DNA from: Cryphonectria parasitica EP155
Taxonomy: Eukaryota > Ascomycota > Sordariomycetes > Diaporthales > Cryphonectriaceae
NCBI RefSeq assembly: GCF_011745365.1
Contig: NW_024468915.1
Location: 2,644,653-2,708,652 of the forward strand
Length of the DNA: 64,000 nt
Reading direction: 5' to 3'
The position numbers were made by a program, and so were the translations under genes. Numbering within the stretch: position 1 is the first letter of the stretch; each line of letters opens with the position of its first letter. Below, piece after piece: positions 12,429-23,428 of the stretch. The notes beneath the pieces were generated by a model. That model was not told the DNA's origin. It ran no database searches and worked only from the letters and a program-made list of their open reading frames with translations.

Positions 12429-13732
12429 ATGGCTCCTTCAGCTCTGACAACCATTGACACGTCTCCCGAAGAAGTCTTGCCCGCTCTCACACCGTCTGTG
12501 GTGGGCAAACCTGTCAAAGGCCTACCCCAGGCTAAAGCGTATGTTGATCCAGAGCTACTTTCAGGGCATATTGAGCCTCTCAAATACAGCGGCTCTCTGG
12601 ACCAGTTCAAGAGCTTTGAAGTCACTCCCAACATTGGCCGGGAGTATGAAGACGTCAATCTTGCTGAGTGGCTCCGAGCCCCCAACTCTGACCAATTGAT
12701 CCGAGACCTGGCTATTACTGGTAAGCAGTGCCATCCTTCTCCACTACTTCTTCCTTCGTTCAATGTTACTATTGTACGTAATACCTAACATAGTTACTAG
12801 TCTCTCAACGTGGAGTGGTTTTCTTCCGCGCTCAGAATGAAATGACCGTCGAGCTGCAGAAGGACCTCGCTCAGAAGCTCGGCGTCGCATCTGGAAAACC
12901 ACCAACCTCAAAACTCCACATCTTCCCCTTCGTGCACAAGGAGAAGCAATTGGACGATAAGGAGATTACAGTCATTACGCACGAAGACAAGCCTGTTGAC
13001 AAGGACAAAGCGCGAGCACGGCTGCAGGACCCTAACGTTACGCCAATCTACCATATGTGGCACTCAGACACGACCTTTGAGCACGTCCCAGCGGATTATG
13101 CGGTGCTGCGCATGGTTGAGATTCCATCTACAGGCGGTGATACTGTCTGGGCGTCTGGTTATGAAGTCTTCGACAGGCTTTCGAAGCCGATGCAGTCGTT
13201 TCTGTCGTCGCTCACATTTACCGGTGGACAGCCCAAGTACCACGAAAACGCCGCCAAGAATGGCATTCCGTATTATACAGATCCCCGTGGCGCCCCTGAG
13301 AATGTAGGAAAGCATATACGCGCTATCCATCCAGTGTAAGTTGATATATAATCCAACCTGGAGAATACTAGCTCACTGTTATGGGTCTCATGAAGGGTCC
13401 GGACGAATCCTGTTACCGGATGGAACAGTGTGTACTGTCTGGGTCACCACGTTGAGAAGATTAATGGTGTGACTCCGGTAGAGTCTCGCAAGCTGCTCGA
13501 ATGGATTCATGAGATGGTTGTGCTTAACCACGACATTCACGTTCGCCATCGCTGGACTCATCCCAACGACATGGCCATCTGGGATAACAGGTCGATGGTT
13601 CACACAGCTACGCCGGACTATCTTGGCAAGGGACTGGGCGATAGGCGTGGGTTTAGAGCCATGAGTATTGGTGAGCGTCCATACTTTGACCCTGAGGCTT
13701 CTGGACGCGCCGAAGCACTGGAGAGAGACTAG
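12429..13732 (+). CDS. TauD/TfdA-type Fe(II)/2-oxoglutarate dioxygenase
   Basis: Three exons (12429-12720, 12801-13335, 13396-13732; introns of 80 and 60 bp, in phase) encode 387 residues. The facial triad is visible: His185 and Asp187 in YHMWHSDTTFEH and His345 in DNRSMVHTATPDY; the 2-oxoglutarate-binding Arg is in RRGFR, about 360-363. GGDTVWASGYEVFDRL is also typical of the family. Such enzymes hydroxylate or otherwise oxidise aliphatic carboxylates or sulfonates. A primary role in sulfonate use is possible, but the position between the citrate-synthase-like and transporter/dehydratase genes suggests oxidation of an alkylcitrate-derived intermediate. Substrate not deducible. Confidence 0.9.
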
Positions 13733-14268
13733 TTCAGATATGGGAAAGAACAAGTCCAATGTGTATGCGATAGACTTCTCAGATTCAATTGTCAAATGGT
13801 CAGAAACGTGCTTTCCCACGTCTATCCTAACTTGAGTCTTGAGTCCCAATGTCATATGCCGTTCTTCCCCAACTTCCACACAGCACAATGTCACAGTATT
13901 GTAGTTGGCAAGGCCTTAATGTTCCAGTGGATGTACATTCTCAGTTTCTCAAGGCCGTAGTGCAGAACTACGCTCACTTAGATATGTAAGAGAATGCGAT
14001 TTTCTGGAGGTGTCCTTATAGTATAGAGCGGATTCTTGCGTATTGTAGTTTGATCAAAGCTCCATTGCTATATAGCGTTGTTAACTGGACGTACCAAGAT
14101 AACTTAGTGGCTAGATACAACCTTCAACATCTTTCAGCCCTCCAAACTCTAGTCAAACATTGTCCTTGCTTTCCTAGCTTACTGTGTTAGTCTAATACCG
14201 GGTCCATTAGCATTTGAAAGGCATCTTTGCTGCTGATCCGGACACAGCGAGGAGCAGAGGTGTAACCA
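13733..14268. other. Convergent 3' region
   Basis: Space between the 3' ends of the dioxygenase gene (rightward) and the MFS gene (leftward). No gene seen; it should contain both polyadenylation regions. Confidence 0.5.
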
Positions 14269-16041
14269 TCATCTCGAGGCCCCTCCCTCCTGAGTCCTGT
14301 CCACCACCATCTCCTCCTGGCGCCACTTTGGTCCATATCGAATAGGGATGAGTAACAACACACTTGCGGAGCTCCAAATTACCGCCACAACAGTATAAGC
14401 CCAACCATAACCCAGAGCTGAAATCAGAGGTTGCACTACTGCCGCGGCGGCAGCACCCAAGAGACATTTGGCCAGATTTATCGCTGCCGCGGCGGTTGCC
14501 GCACTTTTAGGATACACATCCATGGCCAATGTGCTCATGACGTTGATTGTCCCAGTATTGCAGAATCCAATAACAACCAAGACGACACAGGGACCTGCAA
14601 TATGGAGCCTTGCCTGCACCATCCAGCCGTAAGCTAGAATAGCGGCACTCGCAGCGTAAGCCATAGGCAGGGCAATTTCCAGGCGTGCCCTCTCAATGGG
14701 AAATGACCCCAGTTTGTCTTGGCGATTTCGTATGATGGGGTATGACAAGCCCATGGCGAGACGGCGGTAGTTCCTGTCGACAGCGCGGCCGACCATTTGC
14801 GTTGACAGAAAGGACCCAGCTCCCAAGGGAATGTAGCAGAGGCCAATTTGTAGGTCATTTAAACCATATACCCGAGCAAGAGTCCCTGGTATAGCTGCTG
14901 TGACGAAGTAAAATGCTGCGTAACCTAGAGCGGTATAGGCAAGAATGACGCCCGTCTGTTTCTCAAAAATGAGTCGAACAGTCCTTAAAGGATTCATCGA
15001 GCGCCAGTCAAACCTCTTGGCTGGCGAGGCCTGACTAGGAGACGACAGGTCTGTCGTATCTGTATAGCCTTTAACTTGCGATGACTTCTGTTGTCTTGCT
15101 GCACCCGTGAGGAATGTGAACAAAGGAACATTCCACTTTTGTGGCGGCAAGCTACCATTACCCACGACTTTTCGGGACGTTTCCGGGTAAAAGAGGATCA
15201 TGCAAATGAGGATGATACCAGCGACAATGGTTAAAAACCAGAAAACCGCCCGCCAACCGAGATACTGCGTAATGACTCCACCAAGAACGGGTGCTATGGA
15301 TGGAGCGAGAGCCACTGTCGTCAACCCATACCCGTAGTATGTACCCCTTTCAGCAGTGGCAGCAATATCTGCTATGACAGCGGAGCCGAGTAGAACTGTC
15401 GCGCTACTTCCTGTGCTCTGCAAGCACCTCAAGACCAGTAATGCAAAGTAGTTGTTTTGCAGGGCCAGCGCTACATTGGCGGATATGTATAGTCCAAGGC
15501 AAAGGAAGTAACATGGTCGTCGACCAACCATATCCGTCAAACTGCTGAAGAAAGATGGAGCTATTCCTTGCAAGATCTATATATGGAACCCTACGAATCA
15601 GCAATTCAGCGTTCTTGACCATTTGGAAATGCACATACCATGTAAGATGTTATTGTCCAATTCATAGCCTGGAGAGAGACTCCAAGGTCTGACCCTATCG
15701 CATTGAGTGCGGGGAAATAAGCAGAAGTAGACGCTGGCGATAGAAAGGACGCCATGCTAGCCACCAGAACGATTGCAAGCTTCTGCTTTGGAGTATAAAC
15801 AGAATAAGGAATGCCATCGCCAGCATTGGCGGCATTCACATTAGCCGTGTCTATATAATTTGCCTTATTAATGCTGTCATAAGAATTTTGGACTTCTAGA
15901 ATCGTCACACATACTTGTGCTTGCAGCTGTACCATGAGCTTGATTAACCTCTTCTTCACTCGCCAGATGATGCTCTTCTACCTTAGAAGCCGCTGTAGTC
16001 TCGACTTTCTCTTTCATGGCGGTAGACTCCTCAGATGACAT
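14269..16041 (-). CDS. MFS transporter (DHA1-like, 12 TM)
   Basis: Exons 16041-15915, 15850-15639 and 15576-14269 with introns of 64 and 62 bp, in phase, give 548 residues. The start is chosen at ATG 16041, which yields a hydrophilic acidic N-terminal arm before the first membrane segment (YTPKQKLAIVLVASMASFLSP). DMVGRRPCYFLCLGLY matches the MFS loop 2-3 motif, and a long hydrophilic central loop near residues 270-310 separates two six-helix halves. The plasma-membrane drug:H+ antiporter type is usual for export of secondary metabolites. Divergently transcribed from the dehydratase gene and likely co-regulated with it. Substrate inferred only from context. Confidence 0.88.
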
Positions 16042-16906
16042 GGCGTATGAACCAGAGGCGGTGACTTTGCGTAATATCTTTAAGGATACTGTGGTGAAAG
16101 GGTTTTGGCGTTCTGTTCTCTCTCATCAGTAAGAGAAAGTCAACCCAATATGCGTTGCTGACCGGAGTACCTGTGCCCTCCTCTTCTTCCATGAGCCAGT
16201 CTGCAGTTATCCTCCAGGAACCTGATCAACTACTCACCACCGTTGTCGGAGCGCCCAAAGTCAGCCATAAGAAGTCATGTCTTGATGGGCTGATAGTTTA
16301 TCCTCTTTGCCGGCAAGCTCCCCCGAGTCGGACAAGATAGTTGCATCCCTGGGAGTAGTACATACGTTTGCAAATTAACAAAGTTAAAATCATCCGACGT
16401 TTGAGACCCCAGGAAATAGATATGCGCCCCACATATCCACAGTCAGTGAGCACTTGGGCAAACCCCTGTTTTTAAAGTTTCCTGGAGTGATTAAGCTTCC
16501 TACTTTCAAGGTTCTGCTGTAGACTTGGCGGGCATTGTATAATACTCGAGGGATCGAAGACATGTACCACCAAAGTACTACAAATGTACCATGATGTCGC
16601 GATATTGACGCAGGCCGCCAAACCCATGCTTGATGGGGCGGTGATGAACCTAATTGTTTCATTGAAGTTCTGAGTAAATAACGTAAGGTTACATCGATAG
16701 TCGATCGTTACATCAAGGAGTCTATTCTCGGTAGATGGCGATGGAGGAAGTTGGTTGATATCAGTATTTACGTGGTTACTTAGTTAGATTTTCAAGGCAC
16801 ACCCCGATCACCACCACGGGCATGGAACCTGCGTACTTGAACAAATCTAAGCAAGTCATCTATTCGGGATCAAAACCAGCTCATCAGACTTAGACACTCC
16901 ATCAAC
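16042..16906. promoter_or_regulatory. Divergent promoter region, MFS gene / dehydratase gene
   Basis: An 865 bp intergenic interval between the two start codons, so it carries both promoters. Small frames inside are not convincing. I could not assign a transcription-factor site by eye. Confidence 0.5.
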
Positions 16907-18521
16907 ATGATCTTTTCCAGTAAACACGACACCCCTTCGTGGGACCAGGTCATTGTCGATGTCAAGGACTACGTTTTCAATTATCAGGTCACGAGGCCTG
17001 AGATTCTGGAGAAGGCTCGCGAAGTCATCTTAGATTCCATCGGTTGTGCCATCCTAGCAGTCAACACAAGTGAAGAGTGTCGGTCACTTCTGGGGCCGTA
17101 CGTCCCGGGCACTTCCGTTGCGAATGGATGCAGGCTCCCGGGCACATCGATTGTTCAGGACCCTGTCAAAGGTGCCTGGGACCTGGCAAGCTTGATTCGC
17201 TGGCTGGACTACAATGATTGCATAGGCGGCGTGGACTGGGGTCATATTTCTGGTACGTCCAAGAATCCTCGGCCATTCAATCCGAGGCCGAGCTGGCGGC
17301 TGGATTTCAGCTGAGAAATTGAATGGAGAAGCAAAGATTGACAAGTAGCACTCAGACAACTTGGGCTCTATCATCACGGTCTGTGATTGGCTGGCTCGCT
17401 CTAAGCAGCCAAGGTCAGCAGGAGCACCACCTCTCACGATGCGGACTCTGCTCGAGGCCATTGTCAAGGCAGCCGAGATCCAGGGAACCTTCAACGTCCT
17501 GAATTCATTCAACAAACTGGGCCTTGACCACACAGTCCTTGTGAAGCTGGCGTCCACTGCGGTTGTATCCTGGCTCATGGGCTCCAACGAGGAGCAGACA
17601 ATGGCAGCCATTTCGCACGTATTCATGGACAGCTGCCCTCTACGTGTCTTCAGAGCCGGCTCCAATACGATCCCGCGGAAAGCCTGGGCAGCTGGCGACG
17701 CATGCAGCCGCGCCGTCCAGCTGGCCCTGATCGTCCGAGCAGGCCAGCCTGGCGCCCCAACGGTTCTGACCATGCGAAAGTGGGGTTTCTACGAAAATAT
17801 TTGGCGTGGACAGCAGTTTGCTTTCCCACTCGTTTCTAAGGAGAGGGATGCGAGCTCGGAATCGAAGCTGGCGTCGCCTTTCCAAACGTACATAATGGAG
17901 CGCGTTGCGTTCAAGCTGAACCCTTGTGAGGGCCATGCCCTGTACGCAATCGAAGCCATGCTCGATGCCGGGCGACAGCTGCGCGGTCGAGGGCTTGACC
18001 CTTTCCGGGACATCAAATCTATCAAGCTTCGGGCGTGCAGGCCTATTGTGCTGATCCTCGACAAGCCGGGTGAGCTATACAACTACGCAGATCGGGATCA
18101 TTCGATCCAGTATGTCCTTGGTGTAACGCTGCTCAAGGGCTCGCCACCAGAGACACATGACTACAGCGATGACAGCCTCTGGGCTTCTAGCCCGGAGTTG
18201 CGGGAGACCAGGGCCAAGTTCCAGGTGATTGAGGACCCCGGTTTCACGGCCGAGTACTACGCCAATAGTAGGGGTGAGCCTTCGCCTCCGGTAGCAGGTG
18301 TGACGCTGGTGTTGAGTAGCGGCGAAGTTATGGAGGAAGCCGTCGCGAGAACATGCCCAGGTGTTCCAGCCAATCCCAAGACGGCGGATGGGGTGAGGAC
18401 CAAGTTTCTTAAGAACATGAAGAGCGGGAATTTCTCCGACCAGGCCATTAGAAATATTGTCGACTTGGTCTACCAGGATGACGCGTCTGTTTCACACCTG
18501 GTAGATTTGCTTGTCAAGTAA
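16907..18521 (+). CDS. PrpD/MmgE-family dehydratase, probable alkylcitrate dehydratase
   Basis: Two exons (16907-17252, 17356-18521; 103 bp intron in phase) encode 503 residues, the usual length for 2-methylcitrate dehydratase (PrpD). The junction restores the family motif YNDCIGGVDWGHISDN (canonical form DWGHPSDN) around residues 102-117. AREVILDSIGCAILA near the N-terminus and FRAGSNTIPRKAWAAGDA are further PrpD-like blocks. PrpD enzymes dehydrate 2-methylcitrate to methylaconitate; paralogues in alkylcitrate/maleidride clusters act on longer alkyl chains. Presence of the HR-PKS and citrate-synthase-like gene within 18 kb makes the second role more likely. A housekeeping methylcitrate dehydratase cannot be formally excluded from sequence alone. 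Confidence 0.9.
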
Positions 18522-18940
18522 GCTGAAGAAGTTAGAGAGACGAGGTCGCTTCACTCTGCTTAGAACAGGACGTGGCCGCCACTTGGTACATGCTTCACAG
18601 CCTTCCCAAGATATGTGGGCTGTATTATGGACTTTCATAGTGTGACTATGAATGTATATTTAGACAATTGATTTGTAAGGCCGAGCCATTCTTTGCGCGT
18701 CACGTCACAGGGCATGCTTGAGTAGTCGGGTCAATCCGGATCGTGCATTGACTCCAATCAAAAGCGGCCACCGCCGCGATACAGGCCACTCGAGCACTAA
18801 CTCTCCAGATTTCAGCATTGCATGCCTCTCTTACTCAGGACACAGAAAGAAATGTAAGCCCTCAAACTTCGAAAAGCTTCTCCCGTTCCTCCTCTTTTCA
18901 AATATTCTTTCAAAAGTCGTCCTTGTTTGTTCGTAACTGA
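18522..18940. other. Intergenic, no gene seen
   Basis: 3' flank of the dehydratase gene. The N-terminal half expected for the thioesterase-like gene that follows was looked for here and not found. Confidence 0.4.
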
Positions 18941-19728
18941 ATTTCGAACCGCCCTTCTTGGACCAACTTCGACAAGCCCCTGGGCTCATCTGTTCCAATC
19001 TCGGAGTCCTGGTCTGGAGTCCTTCCACCTCCTAAGCCAAAACCAGACTTCGACCGAATTTTGGAGCAGAACCCTGATGCAAATTGGGTGCCAGCTCGCT
19101 TTACAGGCGAGATTATTCCCATGGCAAGGCGCATACTGGACTTGTACCCCCGTGGAGGCTTCGTCGCTGCTGGCATCTGCGATTCGTGGCACAGATTCTT
19201 GGGTGATGAGTGGATCATTGACACTTGCGTGGCCTTCCTGACCGGTCGTTTACCTTCAATGTCCGACACACTATTGAAAAACCAGTGGATCATACAAATG
19301 CAATGCGCATGTTTTCCAGCAAGAGGCTGAGCAGTGAGCTAACGAGCACCCCGGTGCTACCCGTTAGTCAGAGAATACACTTGCTGTCGTGAGGTTTGAT
19401 ATGGAATCCTGGCAAACAATACCGTGTCAAGTGCCAAGTGCGTGTTTGATCACTGGATTTACTAATGGAACTAACATCCAACAGGCATATCCAACAACAC
19501 CCTCACGCTGGACATCGAGTTCAAGAGAAGTCTTCCCAAGGAAGGACAGCGCTTTGTCTTCATCCGCACCACTGCAAGAATACTTTCTAGTGGAAAGATG
19601 GACAGAGAGGTCACAATCTGCAACGAAGACAAGGAATTGGTTTGCACGGCGCGGCAAGTCATTCTAGTTTGGAGGCTGAACGAAAGTTCCGCGGTGGACA
19701 GAAGAAACCAGGTTCACGTATGTAGATA
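18941..19728 (+). pseudogene. Thioesterase-like (4HBT_3/TesB-type hotdog) gene, 5'-truncated and frameshifted
   Basis: Two blocks of recognisable thioesterase-like protein lie in different frames. Block 1 (18941-19330) contains PPPKPKPDFDRILEQNPDAN and ARFTGEIIPMARRILDLYP, then SMSDTLL, and stops at TGA 19328-19330. Block 2, after a probable 47 bp intron (GTGCGT at 19438 to CAG at 19484), contains ISNNTLTLDIEFKR...KMDREVTICNEDKELVCTAR. At about 19666-19670 the frame is lost: one extra base there would continue into a lysine-rich tail, LEAERKFRGGQKKPGSRM, ending at TAG 19723-19725. The first hotdog half is missing upstream, where the frame begins right after a stop. Family assigned from remembered patterns. 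I infer a decayed remnant; an assembly error at the frameshift is possible. Whether it once belonged to the adjacent cluster is unknown. Confidence 0.6.
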
Positions 19729-20471
19729 AGTAAACTGGGAGATTGGAATATAATTCCACGTAGCAGAGGCGAGACAATGAAAATCATAAAAATCTTGAAA
19801 GCGATCAATTCGAACTCGGTCATGACTGGGACAGATGTAGAGGAGGAATGCTTAGAAGAATCAAGCTTGCTCTGAGTGCTTTGCCTGCATCAGGCCAAGC
19901 ATCTCGGTCAATTATTATATACACTCAAAGACGCATAGGAGAAGTTGTATAGATGCAACAGAAAAAGTACAGAGCATGACAACTATATTGGAACAAGCGG
20001 AGTACCGCAATTGCGGAAGTGCTGAAACTTAAGCTGTGAGACCTGAGTCTCGAAGCCACACCCGAAAAAATAAACCACCCGATGGACTCCTTCTGGATTC
20101 ACTCTCTTATTGCTTCGAAGATACGGTATTAGCTGTGGAAGGAGATGCGTGCTGACTTCGCCTTATATCCAACATGCACGTCACAGAACGGACCACGCAG
20201 AGCAGTGGACCCAGGACGCCATGTGTCAAGATCCAACATCTGACAACACAGCGTGTACATTCCTGGGATGAGAGTATGATTGATGAGATCGATTATCGAT
20301 TTAGTCGAGGTAGATGAATGGACCTGCATGACAAGTACGAGCGATCTGGTTTGCAAATGAAACTGACACAAGGAATTCAGGCATAATATACGAATATGTA
20401 ATATTATTAAAGCAATGAGCAAAAGCTTACAATGATTGATATTATGATAAATAACTCATGTATCTTTATCC
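19729..20471. other. Intergenic, no gene seen
   Basis: About 740 bp without a convincing coding region; the 97-codon minus-strand frame at 20129-20422 has no recognisable features. Confidence 0.4.
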
Positions 20472-20893
20472 CTATGCTGTCCCAAGATGATTGATGTGTT
20501 TCCTTGACGTCATTTGCATTAATTCCCGTACCTCGACTGCGCATATCTTGGAGAGATACGCGCCTGTCCACTCCTCACATAAGCGAACTCTAACGAGCAA
20601 TCTGAGGCATGACTGAAATGCGCAGCACCAAAATGATCCGCTTAAGCTCGTCATTAGCACCACTTCACAACATCGGTTAGGAAAGAAATGACTGGAAGTC
20701 TTAAATGAACCCACCTTTGTTCCGTGTCCGGTGTCCAACTAATCTTTGTCTCAACCGGCTTTTGGCACCTTGGGCAGTCGACGCAGTCCTTCTCGAAGAC
20801 TAGGGTTTCTGGGTCACGGACCACACGTGCGTTCTCATGTGTAACCATTTCTCCATTCGGCTGGTAAGGAGCATTGTGAGTTTCTAGTTCCAT
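20472..20893 (-). CDS. Small LITAF-like zinc-ribbon protein (tentative)
   Basis: Proposed exons 20893-20715 and 20646-20472 (68 bp intron, GTGGGT..GAG acceptor, with CTAAC inside) give 117 residues in phase. The N-terminal exon has CVDCPRCQKPVETKISW, the first CxxC half of a LITAF/PIG7-type zinc ribbon. The second exon starts with a hydrophobic, Cys-rich segment (SGSFWCCAF), as expected for the membrane-inserting middle, followed by RLCEEWTGAYLSKICAVEV where the second CxxC should be. That second pair is not clean, so the gene may be divergent, partly decayed or spliced differently. LITAF-like proteins are monotopic endosomal/plasma-membrane proteins. Confidence is moderate for the first exon only. 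Confidence 0.45.
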
Positions 20894-21693
20894 GGCTGGC
20901 TGGCTGACTGTCTGGATGGCTGAAGTGATGTCATACGGATTGAATTGTTGAGAATTCTTCTGCTGATGGAGAATGAGTCTGATGGTACAGGCTGGGTTAA
21001 GAATCTGGTATTATAAGCCACAGACAACATGCGTATTCTGAAAGGCCTCGCAAAACGCGTGTTAGCTATATTCAGCTCTCCTTCATCTTAATCTATTCAT
21101 TGGTTGGCTCGATCTTCCGCAACCTAATGGAAATCACGAGGTCCAACTGGTTCGAAGGGGCGAACATTACTGCCTGATTTGCAAATATCGAGGCGCCCTT
21201 CAGCTTGGTTTCAACTCGTTCGTTCAATGGTCGGCTCGGTTCTCCACCAATGGAAGTTGCGAGACTATTCTTAGACAAGTAGGCGAAGACAAGGGGAGAA
21301 GGTAGCCATTGCGCGAAAATGCTTGTTATCCTGGCTCCAGCTCGGTTCCAACTTGTTCGCGCAATGGTCGGCTAGGTTTTCCACAGATGGAATATATGAG
21401 ACAGCATTACTCATGCGCAGCAATCGAAGGAGAAAAGCTTGTGCAAAGGATTCTCCACCTAAATGCCTTATCAAAACAATTATTGAGATGCTCTAGACCG
21501 ATATTTCCCGGGTAGGGATCTGGAGCACATTCTAAAGCATGTGCATTTACCATATGCTGCTTCTGAGGTGCTAAGAGCAAAATACACTGGACTTTCTGCA
21601 TCGTTGCAAGAAGAACATTCGAGATAATATTTCTATTAACTATATTACGAAATACTGCAGGTGTTGTCGCCTACCACGAGCAAGTAAGCAAAC
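20894..21693. other. Intergenic between divergent LITAF-like and HET genes
   Basis: Contains a short GGCT-type run near 20894-20930 just upstream of the LITAF-like start, and partially similar segments around 21180-21260 and 21340-21390 (both include an 'aatggtcggct' core). No gene seen. Confidence 0.4.
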
Positions 21694-22872
21694 ATGCGGC
21701 TCCTCGATGTGCGCCCCTACCGCGTTCTCGAGACCGGCACCGGATCGTTACGCATTGACGAGCCGTATGTGATCATCTCACACCGCTGGCTCCCAGGCGG
21801 GTCAGAAATCGTCTTTTCGGACATGCCCCAACTCGCGGAGTCATATTGTCTCTCTGGCTCCCTACAAGCACCGCCAGGGAAAGAGGAGAGCCTCCGAAAA
21901 CTGCACGGGGCGTGCGAGACGGTCAAGGGCCTTGCAGGCCAGAATGTTAATTACGTTTGGCTCGACACAATTTGCATTGACAAGTCCAGCTCATCTGAGG
22001 TCTCTGAGAGCCTCAATTCTATGTACATGTGGTACACAAAAGCAGAACGGTGCCTCGCCTACATGTCCGACTACCAAGTGGGCTCACCCACTTCGTTCAT
22101 CAACAGCGAATGGTTCGACCGAGGCTGGACGATGCAGGAGCTAGTAGCGCCGAGCAAGCTCGAGTTTTATGACGCGAATTGGAGACGATTCGGTGACCGA
22201 TCCCTATTCACTAGGGAGCTTGCGCAGAAAACTGGAATGAGAAGCGGTATTCTTTCGGGCCAAATCACGGCAACGCACATCTACCACGCTAGTATATCCC
22301 ACCGTATGTCGTGGGCCGCCCGACGGACCATGACGAGGAAGGAAGACATTGCATACTGCTCGATGGGCGTTTTTGATGTAAACATGCCGGTTCTTTACGG
22401 CGAGGGCATGGATAGCGCTTTTCGGAGGCTTCAAGAGGAGATCATAAAATACTCTATCGACCACTCGATCTTTGCATGGACGATCAAAGAAGACACATGT
22501 GATGACAGTGCCAGTCTACATTCTCGAGACTACGGGCTGCTAGCACCGTCTCCTCAATGCTTCGCAGAGACCGGGCACTTTGCGCGTGGGCATGGAAGCG
22601 AGCCTTACGTTTTGACGAACAAAGGCTTGGAAATAAGCCTAAGAATGTTCGAGATCGAGGGAAAGAATGGGAAGCCGGTATCAATTGCTTCACTGAACTG
22701 TCCTGTCGATAGAGATCACGTTGTGGGCATTTATTTGCAACGCGATCATTGGCACAGTGGAAGTAGTAACCAGTATCGAAGGGTTTTTGCGGATACTATG
22801 CAAGGAAAAAAGCTCGTATTGCAGTGCGCTCAAGAGAAGAGAAAAGAAGAGAAAAGCCACGAGGGCAACTAA
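21694..22872 (+). CDS. HET-domain protein (heterokaryon incompatibility type)
   Basis: An uninterrupted 392-codon frame from ATG 21694. The start MRLLDVRPYRVLE and PYVIISHRW, then YVWLDTICIDKSSSSEVSES, SMYMWYTKAERCLAYMSD, WFDRGWTMQELVAPSKLEFY and the downstream RKEDIAYCSMGVFDVNMPVLYGEG are the ordered motifs of HET-E-1-like HET proteins. No NACHT/NTPase, ankyrin or WD repeats follow; the product ends in a Lys/Glu-rich tail, so this is the short, HET-only class. HET domains trigger regulated cell death upon non-self recognition; such genes are numerous and variable in Pezizomycotina. It lies within 0.6 kb of the retrotransposon block, a usual setting for fast-evolving HET genes. Its specificity is unknown. 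Confidence 0.92.
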   Translation: MRLLDVRPYRVLETGTGSLRIDEPYVIISHRWLPGGSEIVFSDMPQLAESYCLSGSLQAPPGKEESLRKLHGACETVKGLAGQNVNYVWLDTICIDKSSSSEVSESLNSMYMWYTKAERCLAYMSDYQVGSPTSFINSEWFDRGWTMQELVAPSKLEFYDANWRRFGDRSLFTRELAQKTGMRSGILSGQITATHIYHASISHRMSWAARRTMTRKEDIAYCSMGVFDVNMPVLYGEGMDSAFRRLQEEIIKYSIDHSIFAWTIKEDTCDDSASLHSRDYGLLAPSPQCFAETGHFARGHGSEPYVLTNKGLEISLRMFEIEGKNGKPVSIASLNCPVDRDHVVGIYLQRDHWHSGSSNQYRRVFADTMQGKKLVLQCAQEKRKEEKSHEGN

Positions 22873-23423
22873 CTGAGGCTATCAACAGGTCTGGCTGTTG
22901 GCTGGCTGGCTGGGCCGTGCACAGATACACTGTGCAAAGTGAAGACAGATAGTAGGGAAGAGCTGAGAAAGATATATATACGGCAGAAATAAGGCTGGCT
23001 TCTAACGGAAGCGCGCCATAGAACAGGCTACACAGAATAGTTGAACTCGATACCCCGCATGTCAATATCCAACATCAAACAGAACAGTGCTTATATGACT
23101 CAGGTAGATTTGTAGCACCCAGCTGCAGCATAGCATCGGTAACAGCGACGCGTATTTGTGTGGCAGTGGCCATAGGGGCCTTAGGTGAATGAGGCCTGGG
23201 TGGCCACCCTGACTCACTGGCCTGAGCCATTCAATGGAAAGGCAGTGAGTCGCCAGGTACGCTAGCTCAGTTGGGACTAGTGCTAATTGCCTTCTATATA
23301 GAAGGCAATTGGCAAGCATGCCTTGAGATAGATTAATTGAAGAATCATCTTCCCTTCTACCATTTGTATAGCTCCTAGAGTGCCTTCTACAAGTAGTAGC
23401 TACGATCATATACTGCATTGAGG
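22873..23423. other. Intergenic border between GC-normal DNA and the transposon block
   Basis: No gene seen. Holds a GGCTGGCTGGCTGG run near 22898-22912 and a 26 bp perfect palindrome at 23285-23310. The E1 target-site duplication AATTC is at 23424-23428. Confidence 0.5.
23285..23310. repeat. 26 bp perfect palindrome
   Basis: Half-site aattgccttctat followed directly by its exact reverse complement, without a spacer. Could be a protein-binding site or chance; function unknown. Confidence 0.8.
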
Positions 23424-23428
23424 AATTC

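Noticed and set aside
20129..20422. 97-codon minus frame
   Set aside because: No recognisable feature and no supporting context.
23263..23274. tRNA box A-like TAGCTCAGTTGG
   Set aside because: Matches the box A consensus, but no box B (GGTTCGA) or cloverleaf follows within 100 bases, so not called a tRNA or SINE.
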